64,000 nt of DNA from Rhyacophila brunnea (GCA_022495005.1 JAGYXB010001009.1:1240001-1304000), one strand, 5' to 3'. Shown: positions 36,901 through 47,619, counted from the first letter of the stretch. A program made the numbers and translations. Notes: generated from the letters alone by a model not told the origin.

Positions 36901-38325
36901 CTCAATGAACGATAATGTATTTCATAATAATAATACATTTTATTTTTATTTTCAGGCTACTTCTGCCAATTAACAACTGGAACAACGCTAGGATGGATCT
37001 CTCCGTCCCTACTAAAGCTTCAAGCGGAAGACTCGATGATTCCTACAACGTCCAGCCAAGGAGCCACCATGGCCTCCATCATGGCAGTCGGAGGAGTTAT
37101 AGGACCGATTCTCTTTTCATACAAAGTCGACATCATCGGAAGAAAGTGGATGGCGTTCTTTGGAAACTTTTTTTGCATTATCTCTTGGCTAATTATGATA
37201 TTCGCTTCAGAAGTCTGGCACTTGTATATCGGTAGAATATTCGTTGGCCTAGGAGTTGGTTATACTTTTGGACTGGTACCAATATATATAGGAGAAATAG
37301 CTGAAACTCATATTCGTGCTAATCTTAGTATTGTTGCTACGGTATTATTTGCAGGAGGGTCATTATTTTGTTATGCAGTTGGACCATATATCAGTTTTCA
37401 GATGCTGAATATTGTTTGTATAATTTTTCCACTGCTCGGGTTTATTTTTCTTATATGGATGCCCGAGTCACCATATTACCTTGTGAGACAAGGCAAAAGA
37501 GATGAAGCAGAAAAGACTGTCATGTGGTTGAGAGGACAAGAAAAAGCGGAATACGTAAGAGAAGAAGTGGAAATGATTGAGAAATTTGTGGAAGCAAGTC
37601 CGAAACAATCGCTAAGAGAGACGTTTAAAGAATTGAAGATGAAGAGTAATAGAATCGCGTTGATAATAATGACATTTCTAATGTTAGCTCAACAGTTCAA
37701 TGGAGCATCTGCTTTGAAAACATTCTTTCATTTGATTATTATCGAAACCGAGACACCATTAGATCCTGAAATAACAGTATTAGTAGTAGAACTTATTGGT
37801 TTATTAGTGACACTTTCTTCGTCGTTCTTTATAGAGCGATCTGGAAGAAAGCAACTGTGTTTAGTATCATGTTGGGGCGTTATACTTAGTTCATTTATAA
37901 CAGGATTATACTTTATGCTGAAAAGTCAAAATGTCATCGGAAGTGACTCCTCCTGGATTGCATTAGTCGGATTATTTAGTCTTCAAGTATTCCATTGTAT
38001 CGGAATATCTCCAATACCAACAGTAATTGGAAGTGAAATGAGTTCGGCTAGTATCAGATCGTGGTACGGTGGATACAAAGCGATATCAATGTCAATATTC
38101 AATTCTATAAACGCTAAATTATTTCAAATACTCAAAGACAGCATTGGCACACAGTACGGATTTTGGATGGGTAGTGTGATTGTGATTATGTGCGTGATTG
38201 TCATTCACATAATGTTGCCAGAAACAAAGGGGAAGACTTTGGGAGAAATTCAAGAAATTTTAGCGGGAAAAAAGTCCAGTAAGAATGACGCAGAAAATAA
38301 TGAAACTGCTCATTCTAAGCTTTAA
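24876..38325 (+). CDS. Tret1-like MFS sugar transporter, gene 1 (two exons, 479 aa)
   Basis: CDS is join(24876..24945, 36956..38325), 1440 nt including the stop. The family (SLC2/Tret1-like, major facilitator) moves trehalose or other sugars across the plasma membrane. Exon 1 ends T|GTGAGT and exon 2 follows TTTTCAG; the split codon restores Cys24 and the frame runs open to TAA. Landmarks seen: TM1 at about 15-42, GRK 85-87 (loop TM2-3), the GR...G.G.G and P.Y.GEIAE..IR blocks, PESPYYL 193-199, QQFNG 269-273 (TM7), second GRK 320-322, PETKG 445-449, then a short polar tail. Length matches the family (about 450-500). Oddities: Ser275 where GLUT-type carriers have the sugar-contacting Asn of QQ.SGIN, and Thr379 where they have the Trp of PIPW. 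The Met at 37036 is internal (residue 51). First of three co-oriented paralogues. Family call is firm; substrate is not known. Confidence 0.93.
27465..27625 (-). mobile_element. SINE family 2, copy 1
   Basis: The minus strand has a tRNA-like head with box-B-like GAGTTCGGTCC, then GGTGAGGTCACAATA and a body with CCCGGGTGTTTATGTGATTG. The same order is found at 61345-61525 (-) and in part at 59665-59768 (+). Promoter boxes derived from a tRNA gene without an acceptor stem define a SINE rather than a tRNA gene. Confidence 0.6.
27655..27735 (-). mobile_element. tRNA-derived SINE head, different family
   Basis: The minus strand reads GCGCCCGTGGTGGCTAAGTG (box A-like GGCTAAGTGG) with box-B-like GGGTCGAACCC further on. 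The 3' side does not pair with GCGCCCG, so it is not a functional tRNA. It sits directly next to SINE family 2 copy 1. Confidence 0.5.
27783..27905 (+). pseudogene. LINE ORF C-terminal fragment
   Basis: The + frame reads SLFKNLKDWFEV, then VPSLFRTAIDRDRMAKLIAD, VQ, stop. The pattern (LRDW...LFR.A.DR..MA..IADV-stop) is the usual extreme C-terminus of an insect LINE polyprotein. It is followed by GAATATGAC and an AAGAAGAAG run, as at an RTE 3' end. Confidence 0.6.
30330..32446 (+). mobile_element. Helitron-like element, unit 1, with internal minisatellite
   Basis: Begins TCTAATATATAAAAATT and ends GCCGGGTACTTCAGCTAG with a short ACCC/GGGT hairpin about 10 nt before the CTAG end, as in non-autonomous Helitrons. 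There are no terminal inverted repeats and no coding capacity. Inside, a 105-140 bp repeat (TTCGTATGCGTTCC, CATTCATCCGATTGCAATGA, CAGTTGTTGTG, then TTCTGAATTAGTACAACCAT and a CTT run) recurs about 15 times by my count. A second 5'-end-like start (ACTAATATATAAAAATGAATG) is nested at about 30474. Confidence 0.7.
32447..34558 (+). mobile_element. Helitron-like element, unit 2, head to tail with unit 1
   Basis: Starts TCTAATATATAAAAATT directly after the CTAG of unit 1 and ends with the same GCCGGGTACTTCAGCTAG. Its length (2112 bp) is within 5 bp of unit 1, and it again has about 15 copies of the CATTCATCCGATTG repeat, with different CTT-run lengths and point changes. The nested second start recurs at about 32584. 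Either a tandem duplication or a second insertion into the end of the first, diverged since. Confidence 0.7.
34559..36415. other. AT-rich intronic stretch, nothing recognised
   Basis: Between the Helitron units and exon 2 of gene 1. No coding, RNA or transposon signature that I can support. Confidence 0.4.
36416..36510. repeat. Dispersed repeat, copy 2
   Basis: TGACCGTCATTAGGTCATAA and ACCAAAACTGATTTGAAAGT match 23884-23980. Lies about 450 bp before the acceptor of gene 1 exon 2. Confidence 0.5.
36956..38325 (+). CDS. Exon 2 of Tret1-like gene 1 (main coding exon)
   Basis: Long uninterrupted exon holding residues 24-479, i.e. all of the transporter after the start of TM1. The acceptor is TTTTCAG after a T-rich tract at about 36930-36955. 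Exon 2 of gene 2 aligns to it along its whole length with almost no gaps (PESPYYL, QQFNGASALKT, SSASIRSWYGGYKA and PETKGK are shared), so this is one undivided coding exon. No AATAAA lies within about 900 nt of the stop; the first I find is at 39236-39241. Confidence 0.93.
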
Positions 38326-41300
38326 AAATATTAAATGAATATCGTTTGATACCAAAGTGAAAACGACATTTAAGTGTTTGTTTAGTTTTGTAAACGCATC
38401 TGTGATTGAAGCTCTATAATTAAATATAAAAGTATTGTATCCAACTTGTTGATTACAAAGAGTTCTAACTAAAATCTAAATAACATTAATTTATGAGATT
38501 ACGTATGCCCTAAACAAATGGTTGCTATTCAGCGCTTGAAATGGAAAATTTTCAAGCCGGGGCGGGGCGCTCGATAATTTTACGAAAATATTAACCTAGT
38601 TACGAGTATCTAAATTTATGTGTGTGTTATAAAAATAAGTGTGTTAAATTTTTTGTTACATGGCCTATTTAGTTCAGATGGATAATTTTTTTTTCACGAG
38701 ACAGCGATACTTTTGGGGATCTTATTAAACGGAACGGCGCTCCGGTACGCTCATGTCCATTTCGACCCATGTATAAATAATACGTATGTGATAATAATTT
38801 GTGAAGATGACAGATAAAAAATGTGATTATGTTACATACTGCTACATATAATAATTATATTAATTATTTAGATTTCTCTTATTGAGATTTTTTTATATGA
38901 AAGGTATTTAATTATATTTTAAGTTTTATTGTATATAAATCACTATTTCTAAAATGTAGTAATGGATATTTTATTAAAAGATATGTTTATGACATATTTA
39001 TAATGTAAATTTACATCTAATTAATAAGTTTGATTGATTTTAGGAAATATGAACCTACCTACATTTAAGGATGTACCTACTGTTATAAAATTATATACGC
39101 TATGATTAAATTTGTAAAAATTATAAACAGTCTGTTTTAAAAGCTTTATAACAGATTTGTGTCACTTAGTTAGGCAGTAGCTAAATCAATATTGTTATAC
39201 AAAAGTTTATCTTGTACAAACTTATATATTAATATAATAAATTGGTAGTAAACGAATAATATAGATAATAACCTTTTAGTAGGTACATATCTACTTTAAA
39301 AGTCTCATAATATCACCAGTAGGTATAATGTGGACTCATGTTACAATACATCGATTTTTTGTAAAATATGCGTATTTTCCAATAAAATAATATTTTCACA
39401 AAGCTTACAAATTAAACTACCCAATATCACTGTGTATGATTTTCTGGATAATATAATATTTGCCGTTCTTTTTGCTTGAGTTATTGCTAACGTGTTTTTA
39501 AAAGATTACTTTCATCAGTCAACTTTATAGATCTTATGACTGCTATATTATACAAAAACCTTATTTTTAATGTGGGAATAATACAGAAAAAATTATAATG
39601 CTTTTTACCATATGGTAAAATGAAGCCTCCAATGAAAGTATATGTATTTAGATTTTATAACCATTCATTATACCTATTAGTTTTATTATGTTAATCAACA
39701 TGTGATTATGTTTATCAACATTATCTTTTGATGCATTAGCTATAACATATTTGCAATTTTGTGGTAAACTTACTCATGTTCTGATATGCTATTATACTTA
39801 GTTATTATACTAATTGCCCTCTAACTTATACTCCATATAATATGAGAAAATGTAAAATCTCCTTTTGGACTTATCACAATATCGAAAGTCGATTAATATA
39901 AATAAAAAAGAATTCAAGTTATGCATATATTTTTATGTCTATATTTTATAAAATAAACGATATTTTTGATAATAAAATGACATTAAAATTAAGTATTATA
40001 AAAAAATCCTTCATACAATATTCCTTTCGAATCATAAAAAAAATATTAATGTATTTATAAATTTACGTAGGTATTAATTTTATTATTCAAACACTTTTAA
40101 ATCTAAATTTTCAGTAAAATGTATTTAATAAACTTTTTTCTTATTGTCAGTAATGGAGTTCTAGTAGTATTACAGTGTCCATTGACTTTATAAGAGTATT
40201 GACAAAATAAATTAACATAATATTACCTATGTTATTTAATATTGCAAATAGTAATAATACAAAATGATATGTCTACAGTATTTTTATATAAATCTTAGGT
40301 TTATAAATAAGTAACAGATACAAAAAATGATACATGTACCAAATTGTAACCGTCGTCATTATGTATTCCTCGAATTATTTTGTTATGTGTCATTTTATAT
40401 TAAAATTTCACATGATAAAAGCCACCTACATACTTACATAATAATATATGAATGCTAAAATGTATATTTTATATTAAATTCTATGCACTTTAAGATGTGT
40501 TTCATTAAGACTGAAAAATAAAAAAAAACTTTACTGAAAGGTGTTTATAAATATTCTATAACAAACATGTCATGGCTACGATTTCAAAACTCCGTTTGTA
40601 ATATAAAGGACGGTAGCTGTGGTCGAACTTAACGAAATTTACAAAAAAAAAAGCGGAGGAATGTATAGTTCCGCAAATCACCGTAAGATATCTGCAGCCA
40701 TAATAATATGATGGAAAGTATATACCTGGGTACTCGTATCATTTTTCGTATGCGACAATTGATACTTATTTGTAAATACAGTTATTCAAATTATAAAAAT
40801 ACATACAGTGTGATTACATTAATGTGTAGACATACATGATATGCAGGGTAATTATTATTCCTGAAGGTCAAGGTATGAAAATTTTTAATACATCAGTATG
40901 TCCTCATTAGAGCAAATATCTGGCTTTAGAATAGGTTGTGCACCGAATTTTACTCCAATGATTACAAATATGAATAAGTAGCAAACAATACATTTGAATT
41001 GTATTAGACCGGTATTACACTATAAAAGATCTTTGCCAAAGATCTTTTATCAAATGTTCATAGAATTTATTACACGAGCATAACCTATTTTAAAAGACTC
41101 TCGAGAAACATACATTGCTTAATTGATATATAATTGATATTATGTAGTATAAATAATATAATAGACAAATTGAGTGAACATAAAATCACATGATATCGAG
41201 ACAATTTTTTTCAAAACAAATAAAACAAAATATGATTCTAAGATATGTCGATAGAATATTTCTGTAAATTCTAAGTAAATATTTGTTTATTTATCCAACT

Positions 41301-42282
41301 TTCTGAGGTATTTATATAAGCCATGACAAACAAAATATAAAACATTTACATTAGAATGAAAGCAAGAATTGTCTGTTGTTATACCTACTTGGTATAGCAT
41401 AACAATATTTAACCATGAATATTATAGCTAACGAACTGTCAAAACTTTGATAAAAGTTATTGTCATAATGTTACTTTTTATAAAATATATTTTATCAACA
41501 AAATGTTTTATCCGTAAAACATTTTATAAAATATATTATTTGGTAGTGTAATTAATGCTGGGTTATTTTTCGGTATATTGTAATCTCACCAATGCTCGAT
41601 TAAATATAAATAAAAAAGATTTCAAGTATAGATTTTTATTTTTATTTAAGGTTTTATATTTAAATTAAACATAAAATACATTAAAAGGTGTTACAAATTG
41701 TTCAAGCATATTATTTCAAAGAAAATATTAATAAACTACCAATATTTCAATGATAAAAATAACTAGACAGTGTGATGTACTAATAATAAGATTTTTTTTA
41801 ATTTAAAAATAATTAATGCTTTTACTTTTTAAAAATGTCAATTATCAGAATATTGCATGCTACATATTATTAATCTGTTGTTAGATATTGATAGTAGCAT
41901 TACGCTCCATTTTAATGGATCAAAAACTCAGCTAGGTATGAGCAGAACGTATTAATTTTGCCGAGTATGAACAACGCGGACAATGCATACTTATGTACAT
42001 ATAAAAAATATATATTAGATAATATGAGGTTTTAGACACATACGTGACATAAGCAAATAAAAAAATACTATTTAATGCAAAAGCTTTACTCTATCCACCA
42101 TCAATCAAATATAATGCCGTAATTATATTTACATACATCACTTTTATGACAGATTTTAGACAAATTAATTTACAATTTATTATAAGTTTAATACTCAAAA
42201 ATAAATCTCATGCATTTTCATTGTGTGTTGTGATTTGATTTAGTTATAATCCTATCTGTGATAAGTACTTGATACCGTATCG
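38326..42282. other. Intergenic region between transporter genes 1 and 2
   Basis: Holds the 3' UTR of gene 1 at its left. A GC-richer 240 bp patch (38530-38771) has GAAATGGA near both ends in inverted orientation. A perfect palindrome lies at 41022-41050. The rest is AT-rich without recognised genes. Confidence 0.45.
41022..41050. repeat. 14 bp perfect inverted repeat, 1 nt spacer
   Basis: ATAAAAGATCTTTG, one C, then its exact reverse complement. Preceded by ACCGGTATTACACT, which could be a transposon end. Could also form a hairpin in RNA, but no transcript is evident. Confidence 0.5.
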
Positions 42283-42318
42283 ATAAAATATGAATAGCTA
42301 TATTGTTTACATTCATTT
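42283..42318 (+). promoter_or_regulatory. Candidate core promoter of gene 2
   Basis: ATAAAATA at 42283-42290 is placed about 32 nt before an initiator-like TCATTT (42313-42318). This implies an 83 nt 5' UTR, close to the 86 and 90 nt inferred for genes 1 and 3. Weak motifs; plausible mainly because of the shared spacing. Confidence 0.3.
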
Positions 42319-42397
42319 CTTAAAAACGGAAGATAGAATATGCAACAATTAGTGTTATTTTGAACTTGGTGGAGTGACGGACTTGAGCTTTCATAAA

Positions 42398-42458
42398 ATG
42401 GCTGAAGATATAAAACCTGACAATAAGTTCTGGCCGCAAGTTCTTGCAGTTATGAGCT
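42398..42458 (+). CDS. Exon 1 of Tret1-like gene 2
   Basis: 61 nt, 20 codons plus one base, with W-P-Q-V-L-A-V-M-S then a split Cys codon. Donor GTAAGT at 42459. ATG is preceded by ATAAA. Intron position and phase are identical to genes 1 and 3. Confidence 0.87.
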
Positions 42459-45400
42459 GTAAGTATTTTTTTGCATATAAGCGTTACTTATAATAACTTT
42501 CAGTATATTTGTTCGTTTGAAGTAGTTTTACTATTAGAGGAAACATTTTTGTCGTGATAATGTTTTTTCAAAATATATAATATAAAATATTAATCATTTT
42601 TTTATTTCATTTACTTCCGAACAAAATATATAAGTACAATATGTAAGTACCTTTAATATATGGCATGACACATAAATCGCGCACCAATTTGTTCATATAT
42701 AAATACAATATATTATGCATATATATTAAAATAGTAAATTTGTATTATTATTAAAAAAGTATATTATGTATATTATTTTGTATCTACAACCTCCATTTTC
42801 CGCGTTAAACAAATGTTTTATTATGGACTGCGTTAACTATTAGTTTGGATTATATTGGGTAAATTTCCAGTTAGATTTTTGCTATTATATACGTTCTTAT
42901 ATAGCTACCTACGTTCCCTCAAATATTACAAATGAAAGAAACCTTGTGTTTTCCAAATCAGGGGATCATGATGATCACGCAAACTGTGCTAAAATTATTG
43001 ACTCCTCCAAATGATTCGCAAAACGTCCATTAAAATTAGAAACATATAAGGTTTTGCTCTATCTTATTGAAACTATGTCAGCGGATTATTTAATAAGCTA
43101 GCTTAAAAAATATCAACCATCGACGATATCGGTTACCAATAACAGTTAAATAATAACTTTGCCCCCACTTCCTGAAGCGGCCCCCCAGGCCATGATCTTT
43201 ACCAGGCTCTCCTACGTATCGCAGGTGACTTCTTTCATATAGCGAATTTGTGGTAGATAAAATGCGTACAAATTAATATTATATATTTCGAAAAAAGAAA
43301 CTGTATGAATTTACACAGCAAAAATATCCGTTTTTTTTTTTAAGCACATTTTTTTAAAACATTTTCACATTTACAGTAAAATTAACTTGCCTATATTCTA
43401 TAAGAATTGTATAAAAAAGGAATTGATTTTCTTTTTAAATATGTCAAAACAGACACGTGATGCCCATCGGCAAAAATAAAAACACATGAATGGCGATAAA
43501 TCATAAAAAACGAAACAAAAAGTTAATATGATGACAATTTTATGTACTTGATAAAATAATAGTTGGATGGACAACCCAAAAACTCAATATTCTATAAAGT
43601 TGCTTTTTGTCTTCTGTTCTCACTTAGCTGACCGACATACCATGCCGGGCTCCCGGGCTAGAGTTATGTCAGTCCCACCGTGTGGGGACCATGGTTATAA
43701 AAGCACAATGTTGATTTTCGAAAAAATACGGTTCGATTATGTTTTCAGATCAAATATCGCACAAAATTGTACGACGTAGTTGATATAGGTGTTTCTCACA
43801 GATATATCTCAAGATAAATCGACTGTAGATTTCTTTCTGTCGAAAACGTGCAATTAATTTGTTTATCGTTAATCTGGACGGACAATTTAAGATAATAAAT
43901 TATTGACGTTAACGTGCGTCTTGTTTTCAAAAATTACACTTTATTTGCCAAATAAGATGCGACGATTTTTGTCTATTAAAGTATCGAATTGTCAAAAATT
44001 CTCTACAATAAAACTTAATGGTGCATTTTAAATTATCCAGAAAAACGTTTTATAAATAACTATTATGAATATTTGAAAATAGAGCATGAATTATGGGCCA
44101 CTATAATATGCGTAACAGTATTTTTAATCATAATTAAATAAAACGCATTTTTAGTAACTAAATCCGCTTTTTTAATATTATTGTAGGTACAGGACTAGTT
44201 TTATCCGCTTCAAAGGGATATTGTTGTCATGAAGCGGGCAAAACCGGTCCTGTATTATAATAATAATAAAAAGTGAAATCAGTTATGTATTAATCACTTC
44301 GTTTTATTTAATTATTAATTCAATGCATTTCCAGCATGATCAGTACCACAATATTGCTAACTTCGTGGCGCTCACAAACCAAAAGCAAGTAGGTACATGG
44401 ACGCGGCTCAGGCTAGTGACACTCCGCCGTAGTTTGCCGAAATTTTCTGGTTGATTATGTTTATTCCACGTGTGGACCAGGTATAATGCAAAAAATATAG
44501 ACGAATTTGCTGTCTTATCATTTAAAAAAAATCTGAATTCATTAAAAAAAATGTTCTCCAAATTGGTATATTGTAAGCTATTATTCTAAATCGTATATCT
44601 TATAAGAGTTTTTTGGCAGTATAATCAATTTGTAAAATATAAATTGTGAATGGACGGGGGGCGGGAGGAAATTATAACAGTTTGGGGAAGCCTTTATCTA
44701 GTAAATAATATAGATAACTATGATTGATGATGACGCTAAAAACAGTGCTATTTACACGTGTTAGGCCCGTGACAAAATAAGAAATAATTTTATTATTATG
44801 TTAACAATCATATTTGTTTCTTAATCTGTGTGGTAAGTCACGATTAATGATGATTGATGTCAGCTATGGAAATCGATTATGTTTTTAGTTTTATACAATG
44901 GAATGTTTATGTTATTTTATATAATATTTATGATTTATTAATGTTAAAACGTTTGTTTCGTATTATTATCACTTATTGTATTATTAAATTTATTGAAAAA
45001 ATAAATAAAATACCTCAAGATTTATTAATTGTTTTAACAGCAATCACGATCCTTATAATAATCACAACACAATCCGTACATAATGCCGAATATCACACTA
45101 TCATTAATTGAATATTTTTCTTAGTTATATGTGAATATAATAATTGTACGAAACAAAAAAATGTTACGAATACATTGTTGCCGAATACATATATAATCAT
45201 TTATAGGTAAAGAGCATTGATAACAATTTATATCATATATACAAATTCAAAAACATGATTTGGTTATTACTTACCATAGTTATTGCTAAATATTTACAAA
45301 TAATGAAAAAAATGCTATTTGAATCTAATAATTGAAACATTAATCTTGTGAAATAAAGTTCGTACCTCAAATGAAAGGCACGCGTTTTTAAAAATCGTAC

Positions 45401-47294
45401 AAATTACCAATCGGCAAAATGATGTCGATGGAAATGTTACTCATTGTCTGAGGGTCCCAGGTTCGAATCCTGGGTCTGGCAAATATACATATTGTTTTTC
45501 AATTTGTGTTTGGAGTCAAAGTATGGACCTAATAGGTTGAGCAAGTAGTGGCTAACGTCCATTTCTCGTAATATCAAAAACCTGTTAATAAAAACGTCCA
45601 CTCTGTAAAGCCTTATATTATCTAATTAGGATTGGACATGGTAAAAAATACTTTTCTACCATCCGCAATAGGTACATAATTATGTTTTCGGCCATAATCT
45701 ATTCGTACAATTTACAGGAATAAATGTTTCTTATCGTTAATAGTTGAACAATTCAATAGTACCTAAGCATCTTCATAGTTCAATATTGATTCTCATATTT
45801 ACTTGCTTTTATAATTTTTAGAAAATTCCATCATAGTGTATAATAATGGCATATTATTAGTTTATTGTTGTAATATATCTATCTATGCTAATGAACGAAT
45901 TTTTATTTCTTCTAGGTTTTATTTGTCAATTCACTATGGGAACTACATACGGCTGGATATCGCCATCCCTCGTGAAACTTCAAGCAGATAATTCTCCCAT
46001 CCCGACCAGCTCAGACGAAGGCTCCACCATAGTATCTATAACATCGGTGGGAGGAATCATCGGACCATTACTATTTGCTTATAAAGTAGACATACTAGGG
46101 AGAAAATGGATGGCTTTCTTTGGGTGCTTCTTTTGCTTACTATCTTGGCTTATAATGATATTTTCAACTGAAGTATGGCATTTATATATTGGCAGAGTAG
46201 TAGTTGGATTAGGAATTGGATATACTTTTGGACTTGTGCCTATTTATTTTGGAGAAATTGCTGAAACTCACATGAGAGCAAAACTTAGTATTGTTGCTAC
46301 GATTTTGTCTGCCGGAGGATCCCTTTTCTGCTATGGAATCGGACCCACTTTAGATTTCCAATTATTCAATATAATATGTACAATATTTCCTGTGCTTGGT
46401 TTTGTCTTTCTTGTATGGATGCCAGAGTCGCCGTATTATCTTATGAGACAGGGAAGAAAGAACGAAGCAGAAAAGGTATTAATGTGGTTGAGAGGTCAAG
46501 ACAACTCAAAATGTGTTCAAGATGAATTAAACGACATTGAAAATTTTGTAATGTCTAGTCCCAAAAGGCCACTTAAAGAAACTCTCATGGAATTAAAATT
46601 ACCATGTAACCTAAAGGCTGGATTAATTATGACAATAATGATGTTTACACAGCAATTCAACGGTGCATCTGCACTAAAAACATATTTCCATTTGATTTTA
46701 ATTGAAACTGAATCTTCATTAAATACTGAAATCACTGTAGTAGTAGTAGAAATTGTTGGTTTAAGTGTATTACTATCATCATTTTTCTTTATAGATAAAG
46801 CTGGCAGGCGACCATTATTTTTAATATCTTGTGCTGGAGTAATACTAGGTTCTTTTATATCTGGAGGATATTTTATGCTGAAAAGCGAAGGCATAATTAA
46901 TAATTCTTCTGCATGGATTGTATTATTTGGATTATCTCTTACTCAAATATCAAATTGTTTTGGAATTATGTCGATACCCACAGTTATTGGAAGTGAAATG
47001 AGCTCTGCTAGTATAAGGTCGTGGTATGGTGGGTATAAAGCTATATGCATGTCAGTATTCAATGCGGTGAACGCAAAATTGTTTCAATTCATCCGTGATG
47101 AAGAAGGAACGCAATATAGCTTTTGGATGGGAACTGCCATTGTTAGCGTGTGTGCAGTTGTTATTTATAATATTTTGCCTGAAACAAAAGGGAAATCTCT
47201 ATGTGAAATTCAGAACATACTCTCAGGTAAAATATCTGAATATACTGAGAATAAATTTAAATTTAAAGGTTTTCAATCGTTATTCTTGCGATAA
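42398..47294 (+). CDS. Tret1-like MFS sugar transporter, gene 2 (two exons, 479 aa)
   Basis: CDS is join(42398..42458, 45916..47294), 1440 nt including the stop. Same role as gene 1: a 12-TM sugar facilitator, probably in the plasma membrane. Exon 1 ends T|GTAAGT; exon 2 follows TTTCTTCTAG and restores Cys21. Landmarks: WPQVLAVMSC 12-21, GRK 82-84, P.Y.GEIAE..MR, PESPYYL 190-196, QQFNGAS (Ser272), DKAGRR in the second half, SIPTVIGSEM (Thr376), PETKG 442-446. The open frame also has an ATG at 45885, but that lies in the intron upstream of the acceptor and would drop the true N-terminus. The C-tail differs from gene 1 and ends in a basic and aromatic stretch. AATAAA at 47607-47612 is a plausible poly(A) signal. 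It is clearly a tandem duplicate of gene 1; substrate unknown. Confidence 0.93.
43630..43710. repeat. Dispersed GC-rich repeat shared with the hAT-like element
   Basis: CATGCC, GGCTAGAG, CAGTC, TGTGGGGACCATG occur in the same order at 7586-7665 (CATGCC, GGCTAGAG, CAGTC, TGTGGGGGCCATG). Two copies of a short unclassified repeat; one lies inside the hAT-like element and one inside gene 2's intron. Confidence 0.45.
44189..44253. mobile_element. Short palindromic (MITE-like) element
   Basis: Arms of 24 bp (44189-44212 and 44230-44253) are inverted with 21 of 24 matches, around a 17 bp loop. The arm TGAAGCGGGCAAAACCGGTC reappears almost unchanged at about 10905-10925. It behaves like the two fused ends of a TIR transposon with the interior lost. 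Confidence 0.6.
45420..45650 (+). mobile_element. SINE family 1, + strand copy
   Basis: The tRNA-like box B and T-arm are perfect (CCAGGTTCGAATCCTGG). They are followed by GTCTGGCAAATA, a body with CAATTTGTGTTTGGAGTC, TATGGACCTAATAGGTTGAG and CCATTTCTCGTAA, and a tail with GGACATGGT. Same order as 57935-58172 in reverse. Lies in gene 2's intron about 270 bp before exon 2. No matching acceptor stem, so not a tRNA gene. Confidence 0.7.
45916..47294 (+). CDS. Exon 2 of Tret1-like gene 2 (main coding exon)
   Basis: Undivided exon for residues 21-479, with acceptor TTTCTTCTAG at 45906-45915. Stop TAA at 47292-47294. A MITE-like hairpin element starts only about 70 nt after the stop and so probably lies in the 3' UTR. 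Confidence 0.92.
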
Positions 47295-47362
47295 ATATGT
47301 TATTTAAATGACGAGTTAAAGCATAAGTGCCTGCTTTGAATAATAATTGTATTAGTTCTAAT

Positions 47363-47487
47363 GCCCGTGTCCACATTGGCAACCTCATAAAATTTCGATT
47401 AAAATAATTTTTGGTCAAACAAATTTTGATAATTATCGTGAAATTGAATGAGGTTGCCAGCAACTTGTTGCCAGTATGGACACGGCT
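47363..47487. mobile_element. MITE-like element in the 3' UTR of gene 2
   Basis: Ends GCCCGTGTCCACATTGGCAA(C) and, inverted, AGCCGTGTCCATACTGGCAA(C): 17 of 21 positions match. A second, perfect 11 bp pair (GGCAACCTCAT at 47378-47388 and its complement at 47448-47458) is nested inside. 125 bp in total; the target duplication is unclear. Confidence 0.6.
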
Positions 47488-47606
47488 TAACGCTTCAAAG
47501 ACTACACATGAAATTATGTACTCTCACTTATTTAACGTGTAATTCTCTCAAATATGATAGTATTGAAGTCTATTACTAATTATTATGTGGTAATATATTT
47601 ATATGA

Positions 47607-47612
47607 AATAAA
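47607..47612 (+). terminator. Candidate poly(A) signal of gene 2
   Basis: AATAAA 313 nt after the stop codon. Plausible 3' end signal; not the only one possible in AT-rich DNA. Confidence 0.35.
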
Positions 47613-47619
47613 TGTATTA

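Larger units (their letters stand above)
24946..36955 (+). other. Intron 1 of Tret1-like gene 1 (12,010 bp)
   Basis: GT-AG, phase 1. It holds most of the recognisable repeats between the two exons: SINE and LINE pieces at 27.4-27.9 kb, the tandem Helitron-like units at 30.33-34.56 kb, and a dispersed repeat at 36.42-36.51 kb. The rest (24.95-27.4, 28-30.3, 34.56-36.4 kb) is AT-rich with no coding signal that I recognise. It is more than three times the homologous intron of gene 2; the Helitron units account for 4.2 kb of the excess. Confidence 0.85.
42459..45915 (+). other. Intron 1 of Tret1-like gene 2 (3,457 bp)
   Basis: GT-AG, phase 1. It contains a GC-richer pocket at about 43165-43240, a repeat at 43630-43700 resembling 7586-7665, a hairpin element at 44189-44253 and a SINE at 45420-45650. 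No coding segment is recognised in the rest. Confidence 0.82.

Noticed and set aside
36915..37235. 106-residue frame overlapping the start of gene 1 exon 2
   Set aside because: Out of frame with the transporter and begins in the intron; shadow of the real exon.
38530..38771. Possible hAT-like MITE with GAAATGGA near both ends
   Set aside because: Ends match over only about 10 bp and the flanking octamers do not form a target duplication.
44854..45111. 85-residue hydrophobic + frame in gene 2 intron
   Set aside because: AT-rich codon bias alone yields I/L/Y/F-rich frames here; no signal peptide or family, and it is intronic.
45885..45915. In-frame upstream Met of the gene 2 exon as translation start
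   Set aside because: It lies in the polypyrimidine tract before the TTCTAG acceptor; the homologous first exon at 42398 fits in phase and motif.
46517..46894. 125-residue minus-strand frame inside gene 2
   Set aside because: Antisense shadow of the transporter exon with no domain of its own.
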